This document shows, one piece after another, positions 28,198 to 37,453 of a stretch of DNA of 64,000 nt. The notes under the pieces were generated by a model. That model was given only the letters and a program-made list of their open reading frames with translations. It had not been told where the DNA came from and ran no database searches. The stretch lies in contig NZ_QAON01000009.1 in assembly GCF_003051055.1 (NCBI RefSeq), forward strand, positions 62,001-126,000. The letters are read 5' to 3'. The translations under genes were made by a program, and so were the position numbers. The first letter of the stretch is position 1; each line of letters opens with the position of its first letter. Source of the DNA: Agitococcus lubricus (lineage in GTDB: Bacteria; Pseudomonadota; Gammaproteobacteria; Pseudomonadales; Moraxellaceae).

Positions 28198-28838
28198 TGA
28201 GTGCTCGGACTGAAAATATCGCCTTAGACACCCAATTAGTTTGGATGACCTGTGGTGTTGATGCAGGTTATCAAGTGTTATTAGCCCCCCCCGCGATTGG
28301 TAAGACATGGGTGGATTTATTGGAAGGGGCGTTTCCGAACTTTGAAATTGGTGGGCATGGTTTGCGCCATGTCGAAATTAACTACGAGGGGGGTAAAGCC
28401 TTAGCCTTAGCCTTTTTTGACCCTCATCACTGCGATGCCAGCTCACGACCGATTAAACATTTTATGCTGTTGTTGGGCGTGAGTGAGAATGTGTTCAAAA
28501 AAGCGCAGCAGCTCAGTATTCCCTTACTGTTACAGCAGTTAGAGCCTGCCTTTATGGTGATTTGTAAGGCATCGCGTTATAGCTCGGAGCAAGAAATTTG
28601 CCGTACCGCAAACGAACAGCAAACACATCGTAATATTCGTTTAGAGTTCAGTGCAAAAAACGCACAGCCTAGCCCTAAAAGCGTAAAAAATCCCACCAAA
28701 ACCAATATGCCTGCACTGCTAACGGAGACAGAACAGTCGACAGAAGCCTTATTTATGCCCACTTGGTTGATTTGGCTCTTTGCGATTGTCATCATGGTCG
28801 GGGTGGCGACAGGGATTTGGTTCAATTGGCAAGTCTGA
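28197..28838 (+). CDS. Tail-anchored partner of the P-loop NTPase, unknown function
   Basis: A 213-residue protein with a soluble N-terminal domain (about 1-140), a Lys/Pro/Thr-rich linker (about 150-180) and one C-terminal hydrophobic segment (about 188-210), giving an inner membrane tail anchor with the domain in the cytosol. No catalytic motif was recognised. Its start overlaps the stop of the upstream NTPase gene by one base (TAATG). The tight coupling suggests that the two form one complex. Confidence 0.7.
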   Translation: MSARTENIALDTQLVWMTCGVDAGYQVLLAPPAIGKTWVDLLEGAFPNFEIGGHGLRHVEINYEGGKALALAFFDPHHCDASSRPIKHFMLLLGVSENVFKKAQQLSIPLLLQQLEPAFMVICKASRYSSEQEICRTANEQQTHRNIRLEFSAKNAQPSPKSVKNPTKTNMPALLTETEQSTEALFMPTWLIWLFAIVIMVGVATGIWFNWQV

Positions 28839-28880
28839 GTCAGGCTGTAATCAACGTCCAGCAAACGTACCCCGTTTTGT

Positions 28881-28904
28881 GCTATCAAAACAGTTTTTGA
28901 TAGC
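28881..28904. terminator. Stem-loop at the end of convergent genes
   Basis: GCTATCAAAA (28881-28890) pairs with TTTTGATAGC (28895-28904) around CAGT. It overlaps the last codons of the minus-strand barrel gene and follows the NTPase pair, so it may end transcription in both directions. Confidence 0.45.
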
Positions 28905-30000
28905 GCAACTCGACTTGTTGTATGGTTTGGTCTTCTGTTTGATTGAGTTCACCACTGGCACTGTTTTTACGTTCACCATAACTTAAGGTCAATTTATCAT
29001 CACCGATGACAAAGCCTTCACAACCCAGACTATATAAATAACCCTCTTTCCCGTCATTGGTACTAATCCCTACTTTTGCAATAGGTTGCCATTTATTTGG
29101 CATTTTTTGTGGTGGCGAGTTATTCAGGCCATAACTCCAAATCAGTGCCACCTCTTTGGCGTCTTTAGGCACTAATAACGGCGCAGGTGGGGGTGGCGGT
29201 GGTTTGCTACCGACTGGTGGTTTAGTCCCTATCGGGGGGAGCGGTGTTGAGCCAAGTTTTAAGCCATGTTCTTGGTCATAGTCAGCAAAACGGGTGCTAA
29301 GACTCAACCAATGCTGAGGATTGTTAGTAAACAGTTGATATGCGACCTCAACACGTATGCCATCACCATGACCTAAACGTAGATGGCTATCGGATTGACT
29401 ATAAAAACCAGTGATTTGCGCTTGACCGTGCAAACGATAGCGACTTTGTTGCCAACGTAGGCTGAATAATAATTGGTCTTGAGTCCCCAAATACTGCAAA
29501 TCTGGTGATTCTCGCACAAAGTCACGATAAGCAATTTGTGTTTCTAGGCTCAGTGCCCGCGAATACCAATAGCGTTCGCTGAGTGTTGCACCATAATAAC
29601 GGTCTTGACCTTCGCCTTGATGTATAGCTAAACCAAGATGATGTTGCCCTAATGCATAATTGACGCCAACACGCGCAAGTTGGGCATTATTTTCCTTTTG
29701 CTCGTGGCTTAATGCTTGTAAGCCTTGAATGTATTCACCGCGTATTGACCATTCAGCAGACAGAGGTACATTAAGACTCAAACGACCTTGTTGATTATTC
29801 ATGTTGTCATCGCGTTCATCGCGGATATACACGTCTAATTGAGTCCGTTGACTAGGCGGGATGTTAGCCATCGGCTCAAGAGGACTGTCTATGATAAAGA
29901 CAGACGATTCATTCGCAGGGGCAGTATGAGTATGCGTATCGGCGGCCAAACAATAAGGCGTCATCAGCATCAGGCTTAACGGTGTGAGTTTTGTGTGCAT
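28885..30000 (-). CDS. Putative outer membrane beta-barrel protein
   Basis: A 371-residue exported protein with a signal peptide ending about ...CLAA-DT (residue 20). Most of the rest alternates hydrophobic and polar residues in 10-12-residue strands, and the last residue is Phe, the usual outer membrane barrel signal (LRYQKLF). A Pro-rich insert with repeated KPP/SKPP and a run of six Pro lies at about 255-278, probably in a loop. The C-terminal part loosely recalls export porins such as PelB or PgaA, but no TPR part is present. It is monocistronic and convergent with the NTPase pair. Function unknown. Confidence 0.75.
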   Translation of the reverse strand: MHTKLTPLSLMLMTPYCLAADTHTHTAPANESSVFIIDSPLEPMANIPPSQRTQLDVYIRDERDDNMNNQQGRLSLNVPLSAEWSIRGEYIQGLQALSHEQKENNAQLARVGVNYALGQHHLGLAIHQGEGQDRYYGATLSERYWYSRALSLETQIAYRDFVRESPDLQYLGTQDQLLFSLRWQQSRYRLHGQAQITGFYSQSDSHLRLGHGDGIRVEVAYQLFTNNPQHWLSLSTRFADYDQEHGLKLGSTPLPPIGTKPPVGSKPPPPPPAPLLVPKDAKEVALIWSYGLNNSPPQKMPNKWQPIAKVGISTNDGKEGYLYSLGCEGFVIGDDKLTLSYGERKNSASGELNQTEDQTIQQVELRYQKLF

Positions 30001-30107
30001 AGACGCTCCATGTAAACAAAAGGCGAAACAGTGCTGATATTAAGGAAGAATTATGGAGGAAGTATGTAGAAGTAAACAGTGCCATATTTATCGTTAACTG
30101 TAATAAT

Positions 30108-30770
30108 TTAATCACCTACCATGATTATTTTTAATAATTGAATTTGCCGCAAAAACTGCCCAAAACTAAATGAATGTTTAGCCATTAATTCGATGTCTTT
30201 AGGTTTTATTTTTTGACTGAGTTTATTGTAGTGGGCATAGTCTTTTTTGTAGGCAAGATTTTGCTTATTAAGTGTATTATTTAGCGCATTTTCGCAACCT
30301 GTAATTTTTTCTTGTTTGGTTTGTGTTGTTTGATAATGAATTAACAGCCAACATTCTAAAGAGTGAATACAAATACAAAAAATAATTTTTTGCGCATATT
30401 TTTCAAAATTATTGCTATATCGTTGATTAGTTTGACTAATGAGGCGTTGTTTAATCAACTCATAAAACTGTGCTTGATTACTGTCGGCTAAAGAAATGGG
30501 ACTAACACCAAAGTTTTTGTGTTCACAAACATCAGTATCTATTTGAACAATTAAATAATCATGATTTTCAACGGCATTCACAAAATCAGTTGACTGTAAA
30601 TATACTAAAACGTGTTCCCAACCACCAAAGTTTGCCTGTTTTTTGTCAGTTTCGTCTAATAAAGGTTGTAGTTGTTTAATATCTTCATCATCAATGGTTA
30701 AATAATTGCAAAGTAAATTCTCTAAGACAATATAGTCGGTGATTCCCTCACAAATTAAGCCTATTTTCAT
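30108..30770 (-). CDS. TOPRIM-like protein paired with an AAA ATPase (candidate defence gene)
   Basis: A 220-residue protein. Glu8 in GLICEGITDYIVLENLL and Asp78/Asp80 in VQIDTDVCEH match the Glu and DxD positions of a TOPRIM fold as seen in RloB/DUF4276/DUF4435-type proteins. A later segment HSLECWLLIHY resembles their conserved ExW motif. TOPRIM domains use these acids to bind metal for nucleic acid cleavage. It follows the ATPase gene by 12 bases, and both genes are noticeably more AT-rich than their surroundings. The pair resembles ATPase/nuclease anti-phage systems (AbiL-like, PARIS-like), although this protein is short for AriB. Defence is inferred from family pattern only. Confidence 0.7.
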   Translation of the reverse strand: MKIGLICEGITDYIVLENLLCNYLTIDDEDIKQLQPLLDETDKKQANFGGWEHVLVYLQSTDFVNAVENHDYLIVQIDTDVCEHKNFGVSPISLADSNQAQFYELIKQRLISQTNQRYSNNFEKYAQKIIFCICIHSLECWLLIHYQTTQTKQEKITGCENALNNTLNKQNLAYKKDYAHYNKLSQKIKPKDIELMAKHSFSFGQFLRQIQLLKIIMVGD

Positions 30771-30782
30771 GCTGCTTTCTTC

Positions 30783-31955
30783 CTAGAAGTTTTTGGGTAA
30801 GCCGCCCAAATAACCACGTAAAAAGGCTTCTGATAAACGAATGGGTTCACCTGTTGATGATTTTGGCTTATCTGCGATAGTGAGAGTTTTAAAACGTGTG
30901 TGACCTTGTTTGTTTCGAGAGGCAACAAATAGTTTTTGCTCTTCATCGCCTAAGTCAATCCCATCTAAAATGGCAGGATTATGTGTGGTTACAAACACTT
31001 GTTTGTCATATTTTTTGGCTAATTCAACTAATTTTTTGATAATTGCGGTGCATAGCTTTGGGTTAAAAGAGGCATCAATATTATCAATGGCAAAAATTTT
31101 AGGGGTGTATTGGGAGCAAAATAAGGCCGCATAAAATAAAACAAATAAAAAACCTTCATTAGCACTGCGTTGGTCAAACATGACTGATAAATATTTGTCT
31201 TTAATGTTTACTTTATCTTCTAAGCTAGTTAAATCTTTGGGTACGTCAATTTGCTCAAACCAATCAAATAATTCAAGGCAGGTTAATACATCTTGAAAAG
31301 CAGTAGGCTCACTTTCTTGCATCACTTTTAAGAGTTTTAATAAACCTTCACCATTAATGCCTAACGGCTCGATTTGACCTTCACGATAAAAGTTACGAAG
31401 GGCTGTGTTTTCGGGGGAGTATAATATGAATTGGCGAATACTATAAAAATAACTGTTGATATTTTCGACATCTTTTGCCAGTTTAATCATCATATTGTTT
31501 AATAGTGTTTCTTTTTCTTCTGATGTAAAAATGAATTGTTCCTTAATGTTTTCTGGTAATTGTAATATTACATTTCGAATGTTTTCTCTAATATCATTGT
31601 TTAATATTGATAGATCAGGTACTAAATTGCGTTTGATGGTGAGTTGATGAGGGTAATGGTCTTGTGTATAAATAAGAGAGGTACTGCGTGATTTGTTATC
31701 TTGGTTAGAGATATATAAGTTGATTGCCTCTATATTTTGAGTAAACTGAGAAACCATTAAAGTTGCTCTAACTCCTCTAGATACTAAAAACTCATTATCT
31801 AATTTATTGGCTTCGGCTGCGCCAAATAAAACCAACGCTTCTAAAAAATTACTTTTACCTGCACCGTTTTCGCCAATAATGACATTAAATCGACCAACAT
31901 CGACCTCTAAAGACTGAATAGACTTATAGTTTTCTATTTTGACCGATTTAATCAT
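30783..31955 (-). CDS. AAA (AAA_21/AAA_15-like, SMC-type) ATPase
   Basis: A 390-residue ABC/SMC-like ATPase. It opens with MIKSVKIENYKSIQSLEV, then Walker A GENGAGKS (28-35), an insert region, Walker B-like FAIDNIDASFNP, and THNPAIL as the H-loop. In the Walker B region Asn stands where a catalytic Glu is common. The frame can be extended to 31994, but that start lies in the valS terminator loop; AGGA before 31955 supports the shorter form. It is transcribed with the TOPRIM-like gene 12 bases downstream. Overcoming-lysogenisation-like or abortive-infection ATPases have this layout, but chromosomal repair roles cannot be excluded. Confidence 0.8.
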   Translation of the reverse strand: MIKSVKIENYKSIQSLEVDVGRFNVIIGENGAGKSNFLEALVLFGAAEANKLDNEFLVSRGVRATLMVSQFTQNIEAINLYISNQDNKSRSTSLIYTQDHYPHQLTIKRNLVPDLSILNNDIRENIRNVILQLPENIKEQFIFTSEEKETLLNNMMIKLAKDVENINSYFYSIRQFILYSPENTALRNFYREGQIEPLGINGEGLLKLLKVMQESEPTAFQDVLTCLELFDWFEQIDVPKDLTSLEDKVNIKDKYLSVMFDQRSANEGFLFVLFYAALFCSQYTPKIFAIDNIDASFNPKLCTAIIKKLVELAKKYDKQVFVTTHNPAILDGIDLGDEEQKLFVASRNKQGHTRFKTLTIADKPKSSTGEPIRLSEAFLRGYLGGLPKNF

Positions 31956-31973
31956 TTGTTTTTGTCCTGTGTA

Positions 31974-32004
31974 CAGAAAAAAGAGCGGACTCAATCCGCT
32001 CTTT
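31974..32004 (-). terminator. Rho-independent terminator of valS
   Basis: On the minus strand AAAGAGCGGA pairs with TCCGCTCTTT (plus 31980-31989 with 31995-32004, loop of 5), followed by further U residues. It starts five bases after the valS stop, so the ATPase gene downstream must be transcribed from its own promoter or by read-through. Confidence 0.85.
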
Positions 32005-32009
32005 GATAA

Positions 32010-34844
32010 TTACAAGTTTTTCAGTTTTTCTAACTGTTCTTGCAATTTAGCTTGCGCTGTTTTGGCATCGTTGAGCTTCTTTTGCTCTTGAGCAATCACT
32101 GCCGCAGGGGCTTTGGCAGTAAAACTTTCGTTACTGAGTTTGCCACCAATCCGCGCCACTTCTTGCTCTAAACGGGCAATTTCTTTGTTGAGACGTGCAG
32201 CTTCGGCATCTTTATCAATAAAGCCTTTAAGCGGTACTAATACTGCCATATCACCCACTAATGCAGTGGCCGCAGGCGGTAATTCGGCATCAGCCGCCAA
32301 TAACGTTAAGCTGTCCAAACGTGCTAAAAAGCGTAGTTGAGATTCATAAGCTTGTAGACGTGTGGCATCAGCCGCACTGACGTTATGACATAAAATCGGT
32401 AAAGGCTTGCTTGGCGAAATATTCATTTCACCACGGATATTACGAATACCAGCAATCACGCCTTTAATCCATTCCACATCAGCTTCTGCTTGTTCATCAA
32501 TTTTGCTTAAATCAGGTTGTGGATAGGCTTGGAGCATAATGCTGTCGCCTGTTTTGCCCACTAAACCTTTCACACGCTGCCAAATTTCTTCGGTGATATA
32601 AGGCATAATGGGGTGCATTAAGCGCAACATGGTTTCTAAAACACGCAACAAGGTACGGCGTGTGCCTGCTTTGGCGGCAGGGCTGCTATCGCCATTTAAC
32701 ACAGGTTTGGTCAGCTCTAAATACCAGTCACAGTATTCATTCCATACAAACTCATAAATCGCTTGGGCGGCTTGGTCAAAACGGAAGTTATCTAACGCAT
32801 TAATCACGTTTTGTTCGGCTTGCTGCAAGCGGCTAATAATCCATTTGTCGGCAACGCTAAGTTCAACATTGTCGTGGTCAACCGCAACATCTTGGCCTTC
32901 GCAGTTGCTTAACACAAAACGCGCGGCATTCCATAACTTATTGCAAAAGTTACGATAGCCTTCTAAACGTTTCATATCCCAGTTAATGTCACGGCCTGTT
33001 GACGCTAATGAGGCAAAGGTAAAACGTAAAGCATCTGTACCATAAGCGTTAATGCCTTCTGGGTACTCTTTGCGGGTATTTTTTTCGATTTTTGGCGCGT
33101 CTTGTGGCTTCATTAAGCCTGTTGTGCGTTTGCCAACTAAGGACTCTAAATCAATACCATCAATAATATCTAAAGGGTCTAACACATTGCCTTTAGATTT
33201 CGACATTTTTTGACCGTCAGCATCACGCACTAAACCATGAACATACACGGTCTTAAACGGAATTTGTGGTGTGCCATCTTCATTCTTCATAAAGTGCATG
33301 GTCATCATCATCATCCGTGCGACCCAGAAGAAGATAATATCAAAACCAGTCACCAACACATCGGTTGGATGGAAAGTGCGTAAGGCTTGAGTATCTTCTG
33401 GCCAACCCAAGGTGGAGAATGTCCATAAAGCAGAGGAGAACCACGTATCTAAAACGTCTTCATCTTGACGTAAGGCAACGTTGTCCGCTAACTGATACTG
33501 TTGACGTACTTCGGCTTCATGGCGACCGACATAGACATTGCCGTTGTCATCATACCAAGCAGGAATACGATGACCCCACCATAATTGACGCGAAATACAC
33601 CAGTCTTGAATGTCACGCATCCACGCAAAATACATATTTTGGTATTGTTCAGGCACAAACTTTACGCGACCATCTTCAACGGCTTCAATCGCAGGTTTGG
33701 CTAATACCGAGGCTTTAACATACCATTGGTCAGTCAACCACGGTTCAACAATCACGCCAGAGCGGTCACCACGAGGAGCTTTGAGTTTGTATGGTTCAAT
33801 CTTATCCAACCAACCGTTTTCTTCGGCTTCTTTAACCAATTTTTTACGGGCAACAAAACGCTCTAAGCCTGCATATTCGCTGGGTGCAGCTTCTTGACCT
33901 AAATCAGCAAAAGTGCCTGCGGCCATCACCTCAAAATTCGCCAAAATGTTGGCATCTTTATCAAAGATGTTGATTAAGGGCAGGTCGTGACGCTTGCCTA
34001 ATTGGAAGTCGTTAAAGTCGTGGGCAGGGGTAATTTTGACGCAACCTGTCCCAAATTCTTTATCAACATAACTGTCCGCTACAATCGGCACTAAACGGCC
34101 AGTAATTGGCAAACGAACTTTTTTGCCAATCAACGCTTGATAGCGGTCATCTTCAGGGTTAACCGCAACGGCTGTATCACCCAATAAGGTTTCGGGGCGG
34201 GTAGTGGCGACGACTAAATGGTTACTGCCATCTTCCAAGAAATATTTGAAATGCCACAATGAGCCATTTTCTTCTTCGCTAATCACTTCTAAGTCAGAAA
34301 TGGCGGTGTGTAACTTGGGATCCCAGTTAACCAAACGTTTACCACGATAAATTAAACCATCTTGATACAAACGTACAAAAGCTTCTTTAACGGCATTAGA
34401 CAAGCCCTCGTCCATGGTAAAACGTTCGCGTGTCCAATCTACTGATGAACCTAAACGGCGAATTTGACGAGTAATCGTGCCGCCTGATTGTTCTTTCCAT
34501 TGCCAGACTTTTTCTAAAAATTTGTCACGGCCTAAATCATGACGGCTGATGTTTTGTGCGGCTAATTGGCGTTCAACTACCATTTGTGTGGCAATACCTG
34601 CGTGGTCTGTACCCGGTTGCCATAAGGTGTTGTAACCCTGCATACGACGATAGCGAATTAAGCTATCCATAATGGTATTGTTAAAACCATGACCCATGTG
34701 CAAAGAACCTGTGACATTAGGCGGTGGAATCATAATACAGTAGGGGCTGCCTTGGCCTGATGGGGCAAAATAGCCGTTAGTTTCCCATTGTTGATACCAG
34801 CGAGTTTCGCTGTCTTTTGGATTAAACGTAGCGTCGAGCGTCAT
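32010..34844 (-). CDS. valS: Valine--tRNA ligase
   Basis: A 944-residue class I aminoacyl-tRNA synthetase charging tRNA-Val. The HIGH-type motif is in [15 protein letters not shown] (about residues 41-55) and the KMSKS motif in [14 protein letters not shown]. An editing (CP1) domain lies between them ([19 protein letters not shown]). The anticodon-binding domain and a C-terminal coiled-coil arm (last 70 residues, Glu/Lys/Ala-rich) follow. Length fits gammaproteobacterial ValS. It has its own strong terminator. Unlike in many relatives, holC lies about 5 kb away rather than next to it. Confidence 0.97.
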   Translation of the reverse strand: MTLDATFNPKDSETRWYQQWETNGYFAPSGQGSPYCIMIPPPNVTGSLHMGHGFNNTIMDSLIRYRRMQGYNTLWQPGTDHAGIATQMVVERQLAAQNISRHDLGRDKFLEKVWQWKEQSGGTITRQIRRLGSSVDWTRERFTMDEGLSNAVKEAFVRLYQDGLIYRGKRLVNWDPKLHTAISDLEVISEEENGSLWHFKYFLEDGSNHLVVATTRPETLLGDTAVAVNPEDDRYQALIGKKVRLPITGRLVPIVADSYVDKEFGTGCVKITPAHDFNDFQLGKRHDLPLINIFDKDANILANFEVMAAGTFADLGQEAAPSEYAGLERFVARKKLVKEAEENGWLDKIEPYKLKAPRGDRSGVIVEPWLTDQWYVKASVLAKPAIEAVEDGRVKFVPEQYQNMYFAWMRDIQDWCISRQLWWGHRIPAWYDDNGNVYVGRHEAEVRQQYQLADNVALRQDEDVLDTWFSSALWTFSTLGWPEDTQALRTFHPTDVLVTGFDIIFFWVARMMMMTMHFMKNEDGTPQIPFKTVYVHGLVRDADGQKMSKSKGNVLDPLDIIDGIDLESLVGKRTTGLMKPQDAPKIEKNTRKEYPEGINAYGTDALRFTFASLASTGRDINWDMKRLEGYRNFCNKLWNAARFVLSNCEGQDVAVDHDNVELSVADKWIISRLQQAEQNVINALDNFRFDQAAQAIYEFVWNEYCDWYLELTKPVLNGDSSPAAKAGTRRTLLRVLETMLRLMHPIMPYITEEIWQRVKGLVGKTGDSIMLQAYPQPDLSKIDEQAEADVEWIKGVIAGIRNIRGEMNISPSKPLPILCHNVSAADATRLQAYESQLRFLARLDSLTLLAADAELPPAATALVGDMAVLVPLKGFIDKDAEAARLNKEIARLEQEVARIGGKLSNESFTAKAPAAVIAQEQKKLNDAKTAQAKLQEQLEKLKNL

Positions 34845-35124
34845 AACATTACCGTGAATTAAAACGAAAGAATAAGGACGTAGTTGTAGCCAGTATGTAG
34901 CGTAGCGAAATACGGGATTAAATGTTGATTATGCTAATACCGTGTTATTAAGCAGGCTACTTAAATCTAAAAATTGGCGTAATAGTAACAGATTTTGCAT
35001 GGGCTAAATACAACGTCATGCTATGACGTATTGCTGTGAACGGCCCCACACAACCGTCATCTATTCATGTTATAAAACAAAAATAATTTGCAAAATAAAT
35101 TGTTTATGGATAGTCGAGCCGATT

Positions 35125-35742
35125 ATGAATGCTATTCAACATTGTCGTGTTTCCCAAAAACGTTGGGGCGGTCAACCCGAAGATTACTACGCGATTCATG
35201 ATTTTATTGATTGCACCAAGGCGTTATGTCCTGACTCGCGGCATCGTATTTTTCATACTATGTGGGCAGTAAAACATATTATTGTGCCTGTTTTTGGTCA
35301 TACCTTAATCAATAGTGATGGAAAGTCAGTGGATATCAAGGATATGTGCGAACGTGACCATTTATTGGTCGATTTTCACAATAAATACATTCCAACTTTA
35401 GGCGATTTTGTTGCTGCCATTGATGATGTAGATATTAAAAACTTAGGTCAACGCATCGAAAAGTTTCACCAAGATTACATACAAGACAATCAAATATCTG
35501 CTCTCATGCTGTCGCCATTATCGTCAACGGGACAGCTAAAGTCGTTGTTAATTACCCATAACAGTTGGTTTATGAATGATATTTTGCCCAAAATATTTCA
35601 TACCAATCCCGTCATAGCCGACTTTGATTTAAGCCCAAGTACATTTTTTAATGCCATGCGTTTTGAGTTGTGGATGGATAATGCGATGAGTCCACCTCCG
35701 AGCGCTCAGAAATTATATCAACACCGAGTTCATGTTCGTTAA
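35125..35742 (+). CDS. DUF6915-like hypothetical protein
   Basis: A 205-residue soluble protein. The N-terminal half follows a pattern of small proteins of unknown function: a GG-x-PEDYYAIHDFID lead, RHRIFHTMWAVKHI, and an ERDHLLVDF metal-site-like segment. Several His and Asp are spaced as in metal-binding or HD-like proteins, but no enzyme class is clear. The frame extends to 35023; I prefer the ATG at 35125 because the family-like part begins there. It is followed after 11 bases by another unknown gene with a strong AAGGAG site, so the two form a unit. Confidence 0.65.
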   Translation: MNAIQHCRVSQKRWGGQPEDYYAIHDFIDCTKALCPDSRHRIFHTMWAVKHIIVPVFGHTLINSDGKSVDIKDMCERDHLLVDFHNKYIPTLGDFVAAIDDVDIKNLGQRIEKFHQDYIQDNQISALMLSPLSSTGQLKSLLITHNSWFMNDILPKIFHTNPVIADFDLSPSTFFNAMRFELWMDNAMSPPPSAQKLYQHRVHVR

Positions 35743-35753
35743 GGAGAAAACAA

Positions 35754-36554
35754 ATGCGTCAACCTACTTATGTTATTCGTGCTTACTTTTTTGGCTATAA
35801 CGATGAAACTTTTTATGTGTCTGGCAGTCGTATTCAGCAGGTCTTCCATGATAAAGCACAGGCAGAAGCGGCCTATAAACGTTTAGAAATAGATGCTGCC
35901 CGTGAGTTTCCTTTGCATGAGTTAGATGCGCTATTTAATGCCAGTGAGGAGGATTTGCAAGCTTTAGACCAGTTCGTATTTGAACGTTGTGGCGAACATA
36001 TTTTGGGCGACGGTTGGCTCAGTCAAGACACGCTGACCGATAAATTAAACGATGAGGATACCTTTGAGTTTATCCAGCGTGCGGGCTGTCATGCGTATCA
36101 ATTAGTGACATTTGAGCAAGAGCCTGCCTTTTTTGCTGTGTGGTTGCCACACAAAGAAAGCTACTATATTCAATATGATGAGTTTGCCACGACCTTAGTA
36201 TATGCCGCCTCCAAAGATGCCTTGATAGCAGAGCTGGGTTATTTAATGTATGAGTTCGATAATGAAAAAATTGTCTTAACAGGGGCGTTAGATGCCTTAA
36301 GCCCACAACCGATGTTATTGACACAAGTCATCAAAGGGCATAGTAAAATTGCAAAATATGATGAATCTAATATGCGTTTAACGCTCAAAGGCGGTCATGA
36401 TGAAGAGGCCTTTTTAGCAGCTTTATTGGCGATTAATGAGCTACTCAATACCCCTATAATAGAAATCCGCACCTTGAGTTTGGCGCAAGTTAAAACCATT
36501 GAACAAGAGCTGGCAGAGCAGATGGGAGAAAGCTTTGGTTGGGACGAAGAATAG
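35754..36554 (+). CDS. Hypothetical protein, acidic, soluble
   Basis: A 266-residue acidic protein with a good ribosome binding site (AAGGAG, 5 bases before the ATG). It has no signal peptide or membrane segment. The first 90 residues are mixed alpha/beta. Residues about 100-215 are aromatic and acidic, and the C terminus ends in a Glu-rich helix (QELAEQMGESFGWDEE). It is co-transcribed with the DUF6915-like gene upstream. I do not recognise it; immunity-type or sensory proteins of unknown function look similar. Confidence 0.7.
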   Translation: MRQPTYVIRAYFFGYNDETFYVSGSRIQQVFHDKAQAEAAYKRLEIDAAREFPLHELDALFNASEEDLQALDQFVFERCGEHILGDGWLSQDTLTDKLNDEDTFEFIQRAGCHAYQLVTFEQEPAFFAVWLPHKESYYIQYDEFATTLVYAASKDALIAELGYLMYEFDNEKIVLTGALDALSPQPMLLTQVIKGHSKIAKYDESNMRLTLKGGHDEEAFLAALLAINELLNTPIIEIRTLSLAQVKTIEQELAEQMGESFGWDEE

Positions 36555-36609
36555 TGCCTGAGACTCAAGGGATGGCGCTATTTTTGAGTGTCGTTTCTCC
36601 GATTTATGG

Positions 36610-36652
36610 TGAGCCTGTCGAACCATTGGCAGAAAGTCCTTCGACAAGCTCA
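36610..36652. repeat. REP-like imperfect palindrome
   Basis: TGAGCCTGTCGAA (36610-36622) and TTCGACAAGCTCA (36640-36652) are inverted arms with one C/T difference, separated by 17 bases. The words GAGCCTGTCGAA and TTCGACAAGCTCAGG are a familiar dispersed palindrome in many bacterial genomes. It lies between two genes and probably is one copy of a genome-wide family. Confidence 0.65.
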
Positions 36653-36718
36653 GGGTGAACGGCCAATACAATAACTATGGTTTTCTATATGGACAGGGTT
36701 TATATGATTTCAAAAACT

Positions 36719-37103
36719 TTACAACCAATCATCAAGTTGTAGGTTTGGTACGCGGATAAACTCGCGAGTATTATGGGTAATTAATACCAATTGACGTTCT
36801 ATCGCTTGAGTGGCAATGAGTAGGTCATAAGCACCAATCGGTTGATTTTTTGTTGCTTGTCTAATTTGAGCCGCTTGTTTGGCATCATTAGGGGTAAAAT
36901 CTAAAACGGCAAAAGGAATTTGCGCTATTTTTTGTAAGTTATGATGCAAATGCTGTGGGCTACCATTAAAAGCACCATAGTAAAGTTCATATTGTGTAAT
37001 CACAGAAATCGCTATTCGTGAACATGATATTGTTGAAGCCTGTCTCTAAAAGCCTGATGTTTGTGCATGGCTATGATGGCATTAGTATCAAGAAAAATTT
37101 CAT
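36719..37103 (-). pseudogene. vapC: VapC-like PIN-domain toxin, frameshifted
   Basis: A PIN-domain RNase toxin gene broken into frames. The N-terminal piece FLDTNAIIAMHKHQAFRD carries the first conserved Asp but ends at TAG (37014-37012). The rest (ISVITQYELYYGAF with the conserved Glu, and PIGAYDLLIATQAI with the later Asp, then THNTREF) continues in another frame. One extra A in the AA at 37015-37016 would restore the join. At the start, ATGA at 37103-37100 overlaps the antitoxin stop as expected, but one extra T in the T5 run at 37093-37097 is needed to read MKFFLDTNA. Alternatively, translation starts at 37119 in the right frame. Decay or base-call errors in short runs are both possible. 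Confidence 0.75.
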
Positions 37104-37351
37104 CTAAACAAATCATCAAGATTAGGACGTTGTTGAATACACAGCTTTTCAGAAATCGCCTGTTCAAAATTATTATCAAAAGGTTGCAAGTTTTTAAGCC
37201 AGTCCCATTCATTGCTTTTTGGCGCTATTGGAACGTTTTTATACTCTTTTTGGTATAAAAACTCTATAAAATCAATTGCTTCTTGTGCTTTTTCGGGTGA
37301 AAGAGATTGTAGGTAATAAATCGCTTGGCTAATAGTGTGAGGTGATTGCAT
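37100..37351 (-). CDS. vapB: VapB-type antitoxin, DUF2281-like
   Basis: An 83-residue protein with LQSLSPEKAQEAIDFIEFLYQK, the pattern of DUF2281 antitoxins (LPxxxxxEVxDFxEFLxxK), and a polar C terminus ending NLDDLFR. It would bind and neutralise the PIN toxin encoded next on the same strand. Its TGA overlaps the toxin ATG (ATGA), which is the usual VapBC coupling. With the toxin frameshifted, the antitoxin may be a relic or may still act against another toxin. Confidence 0.75.
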   Translation of the reverse strand: MQSPHTISQAIYYLQSLSPEKAQEAIDFIEFLYQKEYKNVPIAPKSNEWDWLKNLQPFDNNFEQAISEKLCIQQRPNLDDLFR

Positions 37352-37453
37352 GATGTAATTCCTCTGAATGTCGATTGGCTTGAAGTACGAAACTCAATCT
37401 ATATAGTAAATGATTGTTTTGTGTGCTCAACATATCTTGGTAACTCTCCAAAT

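Noticed and set aside
31956-31994. 13-residue N-terminal extension of the AAA ATPase
   Set aside because: It starts in the loop of the valS terminator; the ATG at 31955 has a better ribosome binding site.
35023-35124. N-terminal extension of the DUF6915-like gene
   Set aside because: The family-like sequence begins at the ATG at 35125 and the extension has odd Cys/Lys-rich composition.
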